Shown here: piece after piece, positions 16,805 through 26,046 of the stretch
Numbering within the stretch: the stretch's first letter is position 1
How the letters are laid out: the number at the start of each line of letters is the position of its first letter
NCBI RefSeq assembly: GCF_040892615.1
Contig: NZ_JBFRYC010000015.1
Span: 18,719 to 82,718 of the forward strand
Length of the DNA stretch: 64,000 nt
From: Thioclava arctica
GTDB lineage: Bacteria > Pseudomonadota > Alphaproteobacteria > Rhodobacterales > Rhodobacteraceae
Direction of reading: 5' to 3'
Position numbers and translations under genes: made by a program
Notes under the pieces: model-generated
The model's input: the letters and a program-made list of their open reading frames with translations, nothing else
Told to the model about the DNA's origin: nothing
Database searches by the model: none

Positions 16805-17515
16805 TTATAGGCCGGGCAGCAAATCCTGTAGTCCGCGTTGCGAGAAGCTGGTGCCTTGTCCGGCCCCAAACGTCGCGCGCAAACCGAGGCCGATATAGCC
16901 CTTGGCATCGGCGCCTTGCGCATCAACGCGCCCGACTTCGCCGTAAACACTGTAGCTTGACGCCAGCTTGTAATCCGCCGTCACGCCGATCCGATTGTAG
17001 TTATCGCCGCGTCCGTTGAACGCATCCAGACGCCCGCCCAGCGAAAACCGATCGTTGAGGGCATAGCTGCCACTCAGACCCAGCGCGGTGCCGTCCGAAC
17101 CGCTTTCGGTGTGCCACACATAGCCTTCCAGATCGATCATGTTGAGCTTTTGGCTGCCTTCAAGACCGTAGAAATCGACATTCTGGCTGTTCAGACGATC
17201 ACGCCCGACAAAGGCGCCAAGGGCGGTGCCTTGCATCGGGTGATAGACCCCGTGCAGCGCGAACATGCCGCCATCCCAATTTGTCCCGCCAAAACGGTTC
17301 AGCGCCATATCGCCCTGCACGCTAAACGCGGGCGAGAAGGCGACCTCGAGCGAGCCGAAGGCCGAAAGTTTATTGGCGTCGCTCGCCGAACCGGTCAGGT
17401 TCGAATAGCTCACCCCGACTTGCGCGCCGTTCACTTCGGCAGCTTGCGCGATAGGCGCGTTCAGCGCCGTGCTTGCGGCCAACGCAGCGACCGCTCCGAT
17501 AATCCACTGTTTCAT
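16805..17515 (-). CDS. outer-membrane beta-barrel (porin-like) protein
   Basis: This 236-residue protein has a clear signal peptide (MKQWIIGAVAALAAS..., cleavage near AQA-AE). The mature part alternates polar and hydrophobic residues in strand-hairpin pattern and ends RATFGAGQGTSFSQRGLQDLLPGL. YSVYGEVGRVDA, GSYALNDRFSLGGRLDAF and similar repeats look like an eight-stranded or small porin-like barrel. It does not end in the classical C-terminal Phe, so BAM recognition would rest on other strands. The ATG at 17515 follows GAGG. Function beyond outer-membrane location cannot be told. It lies 49 bp after gyrA with a hairpin between. Confidence 0.65.
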   Translation of the reverse strand: MKQWIIGAVAALAASTALNAPIAQAAEVNGAQVGVSYSNLTGSASDANKLSAFGSLEVAFSPAFSVQGDMALNRFGGTNWDGGMFALHGVYHPMQGTALGAFVGRDRLNSQNVDFYGLEGSQKLNMIDLEGYVWHTESGSDGTALGLSGSYALNDRFSLGGRLDAFNGRGDNYNRIGVTADYKLASSYSVYGEVGRVDAQGADAKGYIGLGLRATFGAGQGTSFSQRGLQDLLPGL

Positions 17516-17536
17516 GTTCTGCCTCATCGGTAATGC

Positions 17537-17557
17537 CCGGGCGTGTTCTCCGCCCGG
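17537..17557 (-). terminator. hairpin after gyrA
   Basis: CCGGGCG (17537-17543) and CGCCCGG (17551-17557) form a 7-bp stem with a 7-base loop between the gyrA stop and the barrel-protein start. It has no T-run, so it may only attenuate transcription. Confidence 0.45.
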
Positions 17558-17564
17558 TGCGGGT

Positions 17565-20339
17565 TTAGCTTTCTGCTGTCTCATCGCCAGCTTGTTCGGT
17601 GAGTCCTTCGACCTCTTCAGCGTCATCGCCTTGATCGGCAATGCGCGCGACCGAGACGACCTCTTCACCCTTGGCGGTGTTGAAGACGCGCACACCGCCT
17701 GCCGAGCGCGAGCGGAACGAGATGTCCTGCACCGGGCAGCGGATCGATTGGCCCGTCGAGGTGGCAAGCATGATCTGATCGCTCATCTCGACCGGGAACG
17801 ACGCCACCAGCAGACCGCCGCGCATCGCCTTGTCAATCGCGCCCACACCTTGACCACCACGCCCACGCAGCGGGTAGCCGTGGCTGGAGCTGATCTTGCC
17901 CGAGCCCTGCGCCGTGATCGTCAGGATCAGATCCTCGGCAGCGGCCATTTCGTTGTAGCGTTCGGGCGACAACTGTCCTTCGGCCACGCCGTCTTCATCC
18001 TCATCATCGGAGGACTCATCCTCGGTCACACCCGCCATCAAGCGGCGCTGCTTGAGATAAGCGGCGCGTTCCTCGGATGTGGCCTCGAAGTGGCGGATCA
18101 CCGACATCGATACGACCTCATCGTCCGGACGCAGACGAATGCCGCGCACACCGACCGAATTGCGCGAGTTGAACACCCGCACATCAGGCACCGCAAAGCG
18201 GATCGCACGGCCCCCGGCGGTGAACAGCATCACGTCGTCATCCTCGGAACAGATGCGCGCATTGATCAGGCGCACACCCTCATCCTCGAACTTCATCGCG
18301 ATCTTGCCGTTGCGCATAACATTTGTGAAGTCTGACAATCGGTTACGGCGCACAGTTCCAGCAGATGTCGCGAATACGATCTGCAGGTCGTCCCAATCTT
18401 CCTCGGCGCGATCCACCGGCATGATCGCGGCAATCGAGACACCCGTCGGGATCGGCAGGATGTTCACAATCGCCTTGCCCTTGGACTGACGCGAGCCCAG
18501 CGGCAACTGCCAGCATTTCATCTTGTAGACCATGCCCTCGGTCGTGAAGAACAAGAGCGGCGTGTGGGTGTTGGCGACGAACAGCGTGGTGACCGTGTCG
18601 TCCTCTTTCAGCGAACCACCCGACAGCCCCTTGCCGCCGCGCTTCTGCGTGCGGAAATCGGCCAAGGTGGTGCGTTTGATATAGCCACCTTGAGTGATCG
18701 TGACGACCATATCTTCGCGTTCGATCAGGTCTTCGTCATCCAGATCGCCCGCCCAGTCGATGATCTCGGTGCGGCGCGGCACGGCGAATTGCTCTTTCAC
18801 TTCGCGCAGCTCATCAGCAATGATCGCCATGATCCGGTCGCGCGAGGCGAGGATGGCGAGGAAGTCACGGATCTTGCCCGCCAATTCGGCCAGCTCGTCG
18901 GTGACTTCCTTAACGCCAATCTGGGTCAGGCGCTGCAGGCGCAATTCCAGAATTGCGCGCGCCTGAGCCTCGGAGAGGTTATAGGTGCCATCATCGTTCA
19001 CCGGATGCAGCGGATCGTCGATCAGCTTGAGATATTCAAGGATCTCATGGGCCGGCCAGCGCCGCGTCATCAGCTTTTCGCGCGCTTCAGCAGCGTCAGC
19101 CGAGGCGCGGATCGTGGCCACCACCTCGTCGACATTGCTGACAGCCGCGGCGAGGCCACACAAAATATGGCTGCGTTCGCGCGCTTTACGCAGTTCGAAC
19201 GCGGTGCGACGCGCAACAACTTCCTCGCGGAAGGTGATGAAATAGCTCAGGAATTGGCGAAGCGTCAGCTGTTCTGGCTTGCCGCCATTCAGCGCCAGCA
19301 TGTTACAGCCAAACGAGGTTTGCATCTGCGTAAACCGATGCAGCTGGTTGAGCACGACATCGGGCGTCGCATCGCGTTTCAGCTCGATCACGACGCGCAC
19401 GCCAACCCGGTCGGATTCATCGGCGATGTTGGAAATGCCCTCAAGGCGCTTGTCGCGCACCAGTTCGGCCATTTTCTCGATCATCGAGGCTTTGTTCACC
19501 TGATAGGGCACTTCGTCGATGATGATCGCAAAGCGGTCCTTACGGATCTCCTCGATATGGGTTTTGGCGCGAATGATGACTGAGCCACGCCCCTCAAGAT
19601 AGGCTTTGCGTGCACCACCCCGACCCATGATAAGCGCACCCGTCGGAAAGTCAGGGGCGGGCACGATCGCCATGATCGCCTCATCCGACATGTCGGGATT
19701 GTCGATCAGCGCCAGCGTGGCGTCGCAAATCTCGCCCAGGTTATGGGGCGGGATATTGGTGGCCATACCGACCGCAATACCGCCCGCACCATTGACGAGC
19801 ATATTTGGATAGCGCGCGGGTAGAACCGAGGGTTCACGGTCCTTGCCATCATAGTTGTCCTGAAAATCGACCGTATCTTTTTCGATATCGGCCAGCAGGG
19901 CGCTCGCAGGCTTGTCCATGCGCACTTCGGTGTAACGCATCGCGGCGGCGTTATCGCCATCCATCGAGCCGAAGTTACCCTGACCATCCAGAAGCGGCAG
20001 CGACATCGAAAACGGCTGCGCCATTCGCACCAGCGCGTCATAGATAGCCGCATCGCCATGGGGGTGATATTTACCCATCACATCGCCCACCGGACGCGCC
20101 GATTTGCGATAGGATTTGTCATGCGTGTTGCCGGTCTCGTGCATCGCATACAGAATGCGCCGGTGAACCGGTTTCAAACCGTCGCGCAGATCGGGGATCG
20201 CCCGGCTTACGATCACGCTCATCGCGTAATCGAGATAGGCGGTCTTCATTTCTTGTGCGATGGAAACGGTCGGGCCGAGATAGGCGGGCCGTGCAGGACC
20301 CTCTTCTTCGATTTCCGGCGGATCAGGAGTGTCAGTCAC
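17565..20339 (-). CDS. gyrA: DNA gyrase subunit A
   Basis: This 924-residue subunit breaks and rejoins DNA for supercoiling. The active-site tyrosine is Tyr136 (AAAMRYTEV) and the quinolone pocket reads HPHGDAAIYD. Ala97 there matches E. coli Ser83, and Asp101 matches Asp87. The C-terminal domain carries the GyrA box in QKRGGKGLSGG and six-bladed pinwheel repeats. An acidic insertion (ESSDDEDEDG) and an acidic tail are typical of alphaproteobacterial GyrA. Ala at the position of Ser83 is seen in several alphaproteobacteria and lowers fluoroquinolone binding. Confidence 0.97.
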   Translation of the reverse strand: MTDTPDPPEIEEEGPARPAYLGPTVSIAQEMKTAYLDYAMSVIVSRAIPDLRDGLKPVHRRILYAMHETGNTHDKSYRKSARPVGDVMGKYHPHGDAAIYDALVRMAQPFSMSLPLLDGQGNFGSMDGDNAAAMRYTEVRMDKPASALLADIEKDTVDFQDNYDGKDREPSVLPARYPNMLVNGAGGIAVGMATNIPPHNLGEICDATLALIDNPDMSDEAIMAIVPAPDFPTGALIMGRGGARKAYLEGRGSVIIRAKTHIEEIRKDRFAIIIDEVPYQVNKASMIEKMAELVRDKRLEGISNIADESDRVGVRVVIELKRDATPDVVLNQLHRFTQMQTSFGCNMLALNGGKPEQLTLRQFLSYFITFREEVVARRTAFELRKARERSHILCGLAAAVSNVDEVVATIRASADAAEAREKLMTRRWPAHEILEYLKLIDDPLHPVNDDGTYNLSEAQARAILELRLQRLTQIGVKEVTDELAELAGKIRDFLAILASRDRIMAIIADELREVKEQFAVPRRTEIIDWAGDLDDEDLIEREDMVVTITQGGYIKRTTLADFRTQKRGGKGLSGGSLKEDDTVTTLFVANTHTPLLFFTTEGMVYKMKCWQLPLGSRQSKGKAIVNILPIPTGVSIAAIMPVDRAEEDWDDLQIVFATSAGTVRRNRLSDFTNVMRNGKIAMKFEDEGVRLINARICSEDDDVMLFTAGGRAIRFAVPDVRVFNSRNSVGVRGIRLRPDDEVVSMSVIRHFEATSEERAAYLKQRRLMAGVTEDESSDDEDEDGVAEGQLSPERYNEMAAAEDLILTITAQGSGKISSSHGYPLRGRGGQGVGAIDKAMRGGLLVASFPVEMSDQIMLATSTGQSIRCPVQDISFRSRSAGGVRVFNTAKGEEVVSVARIADQGDDAEEVEGLTEQAGDETAES

Positions 20340-20447
20340 GCGCGCCTCGATGCTCTAGATATTGTTGTAACAGGTTATAGTCCCCCCAAGCGGCGGGCGC
20401 AATCGCCAAGGGCGACAGCAGTGCGCCTGTGGGCGGTTTTGGGACGC

Positions 20448-20518
20448 TCCGCGGGGAGTATTTATGGCCAGATGAAAAGAGGGCGGTGTTTCATCTAGCT
20501 CGAAATACCCCCGCCGGA
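20448..20518. repeat. imperfect inverted repeat in the gyrA-dsbB gap
   Basis: Arms 20448-20477 and 20489-20518 match as reverse complements at roughly 22 of 30 positions, sharing GTATTT and AGATGAAA. They surround an 11-base loop. The element looks like a dispersed intergenic palindrome or a bidirectional transcript end, but only one copy is in the window, so dispersal is not shown. Confidence 0.5.
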
Positions 20519-20535
20519 GGCATCTGGCGTTGCTT

Positions 20536-21021
20536 TCAGGCGCTGCGGCGCGCCTTGAGAAACGCCCAAAGCCAAATGCCCGCCAGCACCAGTGAGCCGA
20601 TCGCATTCAGGTTCGCCATGGTGATGCCAAACATCTCCCACGGAATCTCATCGCAACGCACCAAGGGCGCGGCGTTGATCTGGGCCATCAGATCAGCCGC
20701 AGAGATTGCGCTGTTCACGGCGCCTGATGTGCAATCGGTGGGGCCTGCGAAGATATGGCGCTCGACTCCAGAGTGGTAAAACCCAAGCCCAGAAGTGGTC
20801 AGGGCCGCGAGCATGCCAAACAGGGCCGTCCACGAGGGCAGGCGGAAGGCCAAGATCGCCAGCCCGATCAGAATCGCCGCCAGATGTGGCCAGCGCTGCC
20901 AGATACACAAATGACAGGGCGCATAGCCCATCGCCTGAAATATCAGCGCGCCGGCCAGAACGAAGGCCGAGCCAGCGGCGGCGTATCCAATCAACATGCG
21001 CGGCGGGAAGGGATCTCTCAT
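20536..21021 (-). CDS. dsbB: disulfide bond formation protein B
   Basis: This 161-residue inner-membrane protein has four hydrophobic segments. The quinone-facing CxxC is in YAPCHLCIWQRWP. The second pair of cysteines lies in the periplasmic loop (GPTDCTSG and LVRCDEIPWE). This is the layout of DsbB, which reoxidises DsbA and passes electrons to ubiquinone. No dsbA is in the window. It follows the DedA-like gene with a one-base overlap (TGATG), so the two membrane proteins are co-translated. Confidence 0.92.
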   Translation of the reverse strand: MRDPFPPRMLIGYAAAGSAFVLAGALIFQAMGYAPCHLCIWQRWPHLAAILIGLAILAFRLPSWTALFGMLAALTTSGLGFYHSGVERHIFAGPTDCTSGAVNSAISAADLMAQINAAPLVRCDEIPWEMFGITMANLNAIGSLVLAGIWLWAFLKARRSA

Positions 21022-21599
21022 CAGATATACTTCAACAGGTAAAAGCCGCCGATCAAGAGTACGACGAACAGGGTGAACAGAAGGCCGAGCCAGCGCTCGA
21101 TGAAGGTCTTAATTGGCGCGCCGAATTTCCAAAGCAAACCTGCGAGGATGAAAAAGCGCAGCGAGCGTGCCAGCACCGACACGCCCAAGAATAGCGGCGG
21201 AGACAAGTGCGTTGCTCCTGAAAAGATCGTGATGACCTTGTAGGGGAAGGGGGTGACGCCCGCGATCAGCACCGCCCAGCCGCCCATCTCGTTAAACCGC
21301 AGGGCCAGTTCGTCAAAACTTTGCGCCTTGCCGTAAAACTGCAAGATCGGCTGGCCGATCACATCCATGAACCCATAGCCGATCAGATAGCCAAGGCAGC
21401 CCCCCGCGACTGAGCCCGCCGTCGCCACCAGGGCGATTTTCCAAGCCCGCCACGGGGTTGCAAGGATCATTGGGATCATCAGCACATCTGGGGGAATCGG
21501 AAAGACCGAGGCCTCGATAAAGGCGGTGATGGCGAGAAACCACATTGCTTTGGGATGGCTCGCCTTGGCCATCGTCCAGTCATAGATGCGCCGGATCAT
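21021..21599 (-). CDS. YqaA/DedA-like (SNARE-associated) membrane protein
   Basis: This 192-residue inner-membrane protein starts MIRRIYDWTMAKASHPKAMW. The family core FIEASVFPIPPDVLMIPM is near residue 27 and the second conserved stretch AGVTPFPYKVITIFSG near 110. Four to five membrane segments follow. DedA/VTT proteins act as flippases for undecaprenyl phosphate or other phospholipids in several bacteria; the YqaA branch is less well studied. The reading frame is open for 21 codons upstream, but ATG 21599 fits family length and follows GAGG. It overlaps dsbB by one base. Confidence 0.85.
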   Translation of the reverse strand: MIRRIYDWTMAKASHPKAMWFLAITAFIEASVFPIPPDVLMIPMILATPWRAWKIALVATAGSVAGGCLGYLIGYGFMDVIGQPILQFYGKAQSFDELALRFNEMGGWAVLIAGVTPFPYKVITIFSGATHLSPPLFLGVSVLARSLRFFILAGLLWKFGAPIKTFIERWLGLLFTLFVVLLIGGFYLLKYI

Positions 21600-21733
21600 C
21601 AGTTTTTGGCCTCGGTTGTCGCTGTCTGCCCGCTTCGTGCCTGCGCGCGTGCGCAAGGTCAAGCGCAGCGGTGCTGTTCACACGCGCACGATCACGCTAA
21701 TCTCACACAAAAGTGGGATGGGAGATCGCAGCA

Positions 21734-22597
21734 ATGCAATGGCGAGGGCGGCGGGGCAGCCGCAATATCGAAGATCGGCGCACGCAATCGCGGATGTCGG
21801 GTGGCAAGACGATGCGGCTTGGCGGCGGTGGGCTGGGCGTATTGGCCATCGTTGTTGTGGGCTATTTCCTTGGAGTCGATCTGACGCCCTTGCTGGAGGG
21901 TGGGCCGCAAGGCAGCGTCACGCAGCAAAGCGGTCCTCTGAGCGAGCGCGAGAAGTCGATGGGCGATTTTGTCTCGGTCACACTGGCCGATACTGAAGAT
22001 GTCTGGCAGGGGATATTTAAGCAGCAACTGGGCAAGACCTATCACCCGGTGACGCTTGTGCTTTTCAGCGGTGTGACGCGTTCGGCCTGTGGCAATGCCA
22101 GCGGGGCAACGGGGCCGTTTTATTGTCCGGGCGACAAGCGCGTCAACCTTGATACCGCGTTTTTTGACACGCTCAGCCAACAACTGGGTGCCAAAGGCGA
22201 TTTTGCCGCTGCTTATGTCGTGGCCCATGAGGTCGCTCATCATGTTCAGGACGAGCTGGGAATTTTAAGCAAGGTTAATGAGTTGCGCGCGCAAGGCTCT
22301 GAGGCGCAATCCAATGCGCTTTCCGTGCGCATCGAATTGCAGGCCGATTGTTTCGCCGGAATATGGGCGCGCGCGGCGCAAGATCAGATCGGTGCGGTCG
22401 AGCCAGGTGACATCGCAGAGGCGATGAACGCTGCCGCGCGCATTGGTGATGCCACGTTGCAACGCGAGGCGGGCAGGGTGCCCATGCCCGATAGTTTCAC
22501 CCATGGGTCCTCAGTTCAGCGCCAGCGTTGGTTCCAAAGCGGCTATCGCAGCGGCGATCTGCGCCAGTGCGACACATTTTCTGTGCGAAACCTGTGA
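21734..22597 (+). CDS. YpfJ-family neutral zinc metallopeptidase
   Basis: This 287-residue protein begins MQWRGRRGSRNIEDRRTQS, the usual YpfJ start. One membrane anchor follows (about residues 35-50), then a periplasmic domain with the zinc motif VAHEVAHHVQDELG. The downstream ELQADCFAGIWAR supplies the third ligand. The C-terminal RWFQSGYRSGD is family-typical. It is predicted to be an inner-membrane-anchored protease; no substrate is known. The ATG at 21734 follows GGGAGA. It is divergent from the DedA-like gene and just before tRNA-Leu. Confidence 0.88.
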   Translation: MQWRGRRGSRNIEDRRTQSRMSGGKTMRLGGGGLGVLAIVVVGYFLGVDLTPLLEGGPQGSVTQQSGPLSEREKSMGDFVSVTLADTEDVWQGIFKQQLGKTYHPVTLVLFSGVTRSACGNASGATGPFYCPGDKRVNLDTAFFDTLSQQLGAKGDFAAAYVVAHEVAHHVQDELGILSKVNELRAQGSEAQSNALSVRIELQADCFAGIWARAAQDQIGAVEPGDIAEAMNAAARIGDATLQREAGRVPMPDSFTHGSSVQRQRWFQSGYRSGDLRQCDTFSVRNL

Positions 22598-22646
22598 TCC
22601 AGACGCTTGTCATGGCCGCGCGGTTTCGCTAGAGGAAGCGAACTGG

Positions 22647-22730
22647 GCCCGAGTGGCGGAATGGTAGACGCAGCGGATTCAAAATCCGCCGATGCAAATC
22701 GTGCGAGTTCGAGTCTCGCCTCGGGCACCA
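22647..22730 (+). tRNA. tRNA-Leu, anticodon CAA
   Basis: The acceptor stem GCCCGAG (22647-22653) pairs with CTCGGGC (22720-22726), followed by an encoded ACCA end. The anticodon arm is GCGGA-TTCAAAA-TCCGC, giving anticodon CAA, which reads UUG. The long variable arm and the T arm (GCGAG-TTCGAGT-CTCGC) fit a class II leucine tRNA. Confidence 0.95.
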
Positions 22731-23556
22731 GCCCAGCCCAATACTCCTTTAGATTGTATGCGTTAGCGCCTCTGGGCGCGCGCAATCGCGTCATACACGG
22801 CCGTTCAATTCGGCGTGCAGATTCGTTGCCATAAGGTGATTCGGGCTGTCGGGGCGGGATTGGTAGAACAAAAGGCGGATATCGCCTCATTTAGCCGCAA
22901 TCTGAGAACAATGTTCACAACTTTGTGTCACGACTATGGCCGCGAATTGGCCACAGATTAGCCACGCTGTGGAAACGATTGCGGGGCCGGTGTGTTTCCG
23001 GAGCGCGAACAATCACCGGCGCTCTTTTGTCCTGAAACGCGGTTTATGGCCTGCTCACCAATCCTAAAGGACAGGTTTTAAAGGAATTGCGCGCATCTTT
23101 TTGGGGTGCTCTTGAAACAATCCTTTCGGTGTAGGTGAATTGGATGAGCTGGATCCCGGCCGATTTGCGCGGAAATCGGGGTAAATGCGGCGAGAAGATG
23201 GCAAATTCCGCTTTCATTATGGCGCGTCTGTGTCCATTTTCGACGCATGCCCAATTGTGGGGCATCATGGCCATGGGGGTGGCCAGTGAGGGGACGGCAT
23301 CTACGGATGTGTGTTCGACAGCTGCCAGCGAGACGCGCCAAAAGGCGCAGCGATACTCGCAACATTGACAGGTGCACCGATGATATCGGTTGGGCCTGAT
23401 CTTGGGACGTTGTCTGCACGCAGTAGCGAAACAACCCGATCTTCACAGCAAATCACCGGGGCGTAAGCCCTGACGAAAAATCGGCGCTGCCATTTGCGCC
23501 TTCAGAATTGACGGCGCACGGGTCGATTGACCGACGGTGTAAAAGGAGACGTAGGG
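22731..23556. other. 826-bp intergenic region without a recognisable gene
   Basis: Short open frames occur on both strands, but none has family features or a convincing ribosome binding site. A palindrome-like GAACAATGTTC lies near 22905 and several short T- or GC-rich patches follow. It probably contains the promoter of the RTX-Hint gene; I see no repeat or RNA structure I can name. Confidence 0.5.
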
Positions 23557-25842
23557 ATGACGCTTTGGTATTGGGATTGCAACAATAACCCTGTTGCCCA
23601 TGATGACACGGCTGAGACGGCCTTTAACACAGCAGTCAAAATTGATGTGTTGGCCAACGACACTGATCCAGACTGTGACAAGCTGCGCATTTTCGGGACG
23701 CCCACATCGACCCATGGCTCGGTTGTGGTCAATTCCGACGGCACGCTGACCTTTACACCAGCGCCCGGTTTCGCGGGCACGGCAGAAATTTGCTATACCG
23801 TTTCAGATGGCAACGGCGGTCATGACAGTGCCACGGTGCACATTCAGGTCGACGAGGAAAAGCCCGACGGTATCGTCGAAGGCACCTCGGGCAATGATCT
23901 GATCGATGCCCACTACACCGGCGATCCTCAGGGCGACATGGTGGATCATAACGACGCGATCCTGCCCCATGTCACGTCCAATGATGACATCATCAAGGCG
24001 GGTGCGGGCAATGACACGGTCTTTGCGGGCGCGGGCAATGACTCGGTCGATGGGGGCGCAGGCAATGATCTGATCTATGGTCAGGGCGGCAATGACACGC
24101 TCAATGGCGATTCCGGCAATGACACGATCTATGGCGACAATGGCGGCATTGCGAGCCCGCCTGCCGCCGATCCGGTGAATCAAACCGTTGATTGGGGGAA
24201 TTTCAAAACCGATTGCGGCAAGATCGAGGATCAAACGGTTGATCTGGGCGACACCAAAGTGGCGTTCGATTTCACCGTGCTCGATCACGGCGCAACGGCG
24301 AGCTACACCAACACCACCGAATATACCGGCGGTGCCACATTTGACGCGCATTCCGGTCTGAAACTCTATGGCTGTGGCGGGGAGGGCGGTGTTGATCCGA
24401 CCTCGTTGACGACGTTGACCTTCAGCTCGGACAATTCAGAATATACCGGCGAAGTTCAAAATACCTCGTTCCGTATCAACGATCTGGACAGGGGCAACCC
24501 TTCGGATAACCACGTCGATGTGGTGACGCTGCAGGCCTTGGACGGCGACGGCAAACCGGTCGATATCAAGATCACGCCGTCGGGTCATCAGACCGTCAGC
24601 TATGATGCCACCACCGGCACCTACACCATCACCGGCACCGATTCCGACACGGGTAGCTTGCACTCGGACGATGCGGTGGGCTCGGTTCTGGTCGAAATCG
24701 CGGATCCGACCGCGAAGCTCTCGATCGGCTATGCCAACGGTGCCAACACCGATCAGGCGATCACGATCACCGACATCCACTGCGAGACCGTTCCCGTTGC
24801 CACCGACACCGGTGAGCCGGGCAATGACGTGATCAGCGGCGGCACCGGCGATGACGTGCTGTATGGCGAGCAGGGCAATGACACGCTTTCGGGCGACGCT
24901 GGCAACGACTCGCTGAACGGCGGTTCGGGCGACGATACGGTCATGGGCGGTTCGGGCAATGACACGCTGGTTGGCGGCACGGGCAGCGACTCGGTCTCGG
25001 GTGGCGATGATCGTGACCTGTTCATTGTTGACTCGCAGGCAGATGGCGTTGGCGATACGCTGGATGGCGGTCAGGGGGGCGATAACTTCGACACGCTCGA
25101 TCTGACGGGGGCTGGCCCGCTGCGTGTTGACAGCCATGTCACCGCTTACGATCCGGTCTCGGGGGTCAGTTCCTATGCGGGCACGGTCACCTTCCTGGAT
25201 AGCAATGGCAACCCGGATGGCACGCTGCAATTCTCCAATATGGAGCGCGTGATCCCCTGCTTTACGCCGGGCACCTTGATCGCGACTCCGAAAGGCGAAG
25301 TGCCTGCCGAGACGCTCAAAGAAGGCGACAAGGTTTTGACGCGCGACAACGGCATCCAAGAGATCCGTTGGGCGGGGCGTTGCGATATGACCCGCGACGA
25401 TCTGGCAGACGCGCCGCATTTGGCTCCGGTGCTGATCAAGGCTGGCTCGCTTGGCAATGATCTACCCGAGCGTGACATGCTGGTCTCGCCCAACCACCGG
25501 ATGCTGGTCGCCAATGACAAGACCGCGCTCTATTTCGAAGAGCACGAAGTTCTGGTCGCAGCCAAGCACCTGATTGGCAATGCGGGCATCGCCAAGGCGC
25601 AGACTCTGGGCACCAGCTATCTGCACTTTATGTTCGATCGCCATGAGGTAATTCTGGGCAACGGCGCCTGGACCGAAAGCTTCCAGCCGGGCGATATGAC
25701 CTTGGGCGGCATGGGCAATTCTCAGCGTCAGGAAATCTTTGAACTGTTCCCGGCGCTGCAAACCACTGAGGGTCGTCAAGACTATCAGGCGGCGCGCAAA
25801 ACGCTCAAAAAGCATGAGACTGCGGTTCTTCTGAACGGCTGA
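23557..25842 (+). CDS. RTX calcium-binding repeat protein with C-terminal Hint domain
   Basis: This 761-residue protein has three parts. Residues 1-105 form a cadherin/Ig-like bacterial repeat (AHDDTAETAFNTAVKIDVL, GNGGHDSATVHI). Two blocks of RTX nonapeptides follow (GAGNDTVFA, GGSGNDTLV and relatives, about residues 140-200 and 425-500), separated by a beta-rich insert. From about residue 565 a Hint domain begins at CFTPGTLIATPKGEVP and ends near LGNGAWTESFQPGD. RTX proteins usually leave by type I secretion, and Hint domains self-cleave at the conserved Cys. It lacks an N-terminal signal peptide, which also fits type I secretion. AAGGAG precedes the ATG at 23557. A second Hint protein follows. 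Confidence 0.85.
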   Translation: MTLWYWDCNNNPVAHDDTAETAFNTAVKIDVLANDTDPDCDKLRIFGTPTSTHGSVVVNSDGTLTFTPAPGFAGTAEICYTVSDGNGGHDSATVHIQVDEEKPDGIVEGTSGNDLIDAHYTGDPQGDMVDHNDAILPHVTSNDDIIKAGAGNDTVFAGAGNDSVDGGAGNDLIYGQGGNDTLNGDSGNDTIYGDNGGIASPPAADPVNQTVDWGNFKTDCGKIEDQTVDLGDTKVAFDFTVLDHGATASYTNTTEYTGGATFDAHSGLKLYGCGGEGGVDPTSLTTLTFSSDNSEYTGEVQNTSFRINDLDRGNPSDNHVDVVTLQALDGDGKPVDIKITPSGHQTVSYDATTGTYTITGTDSDTGSLHSDDAVGSVLVEIADPTAKLSIGYANGANTDQAITITDIHCETVPVATDTGEPGNDVISGGTGDDVLYGEQGNDTLSGDAGNDSLNGGSGDDTVMGGSGNDTLVGGTGSDSVSGGDDRDLFIVDSQADGVGDTLDGGQGGDNFDTLDLTGAGPLRVDSHVTAYDPVSGVSSYAGTVTFLDSNGNPDGTLQFSNMERVIPCFTPGTLIATPKGEVPAETLKEGDKVLTRDNGIQEIRWAGRCDMTRDDLADAPHLAPVLIKAGSLGNDLPERDMLVSPNHRMLVANDKTALYFEEHEVLVAAKHLIGNAGIAKAQTLGTSYLHFMFDRHEVILGNGAWTESFQPGDMTLGGMGNSQRQEIFELFPALQTTEGRQDYQAARKTLKKHETAVLLNG
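23993..24147 (+). repeat. in-gene tandem array encoding RTX nonapeptides, block 1
   Basis: A 27-bp period encoding GG/AG-x-G-ND-x-x-x units recurs about six times, with GGCAATGACA-type cores. It is coding sequence for calcium-binding beta-roll turns, not a CRISPR or noncoding repeat. Confidence 0.7.
24820..25012 (+). repeat. in-gene tandem array encoding RTX nonapeptides, block 2
   Basis: A second set of about seven 27-bp units encodes GNDVISGG, GNDTLSGD, GNDSLNGG and similar nonapeptides inside the same gene. It lies just upstream of the part encoding the Hint domain. Confidence 0.7.
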
Positions 25843-26046
25843 TCTCATTCGAGACTGCGCCCGGGCTCAAGGTCTCGGGCGCAGGCATGTCTGGAACAGT
25901 TCATGTCTGTTTCATTTAAGGAAACGCTCAATTTCGCAGATCGTGGCGAAATTCTGGCTTTTTTACGTTTCATTACAACCCTTTCTGTCATACCTTTTTT
26001 ATGGGGGCTCAAGTTCATCGGCACTATGCCGAGGGGATGGGCGAGG

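Noticed and set aside
22903..22915. GAACAATGTTC palindrome as a LexA box
   Set aside because: Alphaproteobacterial LexA needs a direct GTTC-N7-GTTC repeat; this is an inverted repeat with a three-base gap.
23993..24147. Periodic repeat that might be a CRISPR array
   Set aside because: The period is 27 bp in frame and encodes RTX nonapeptides; there are no unique spacers.
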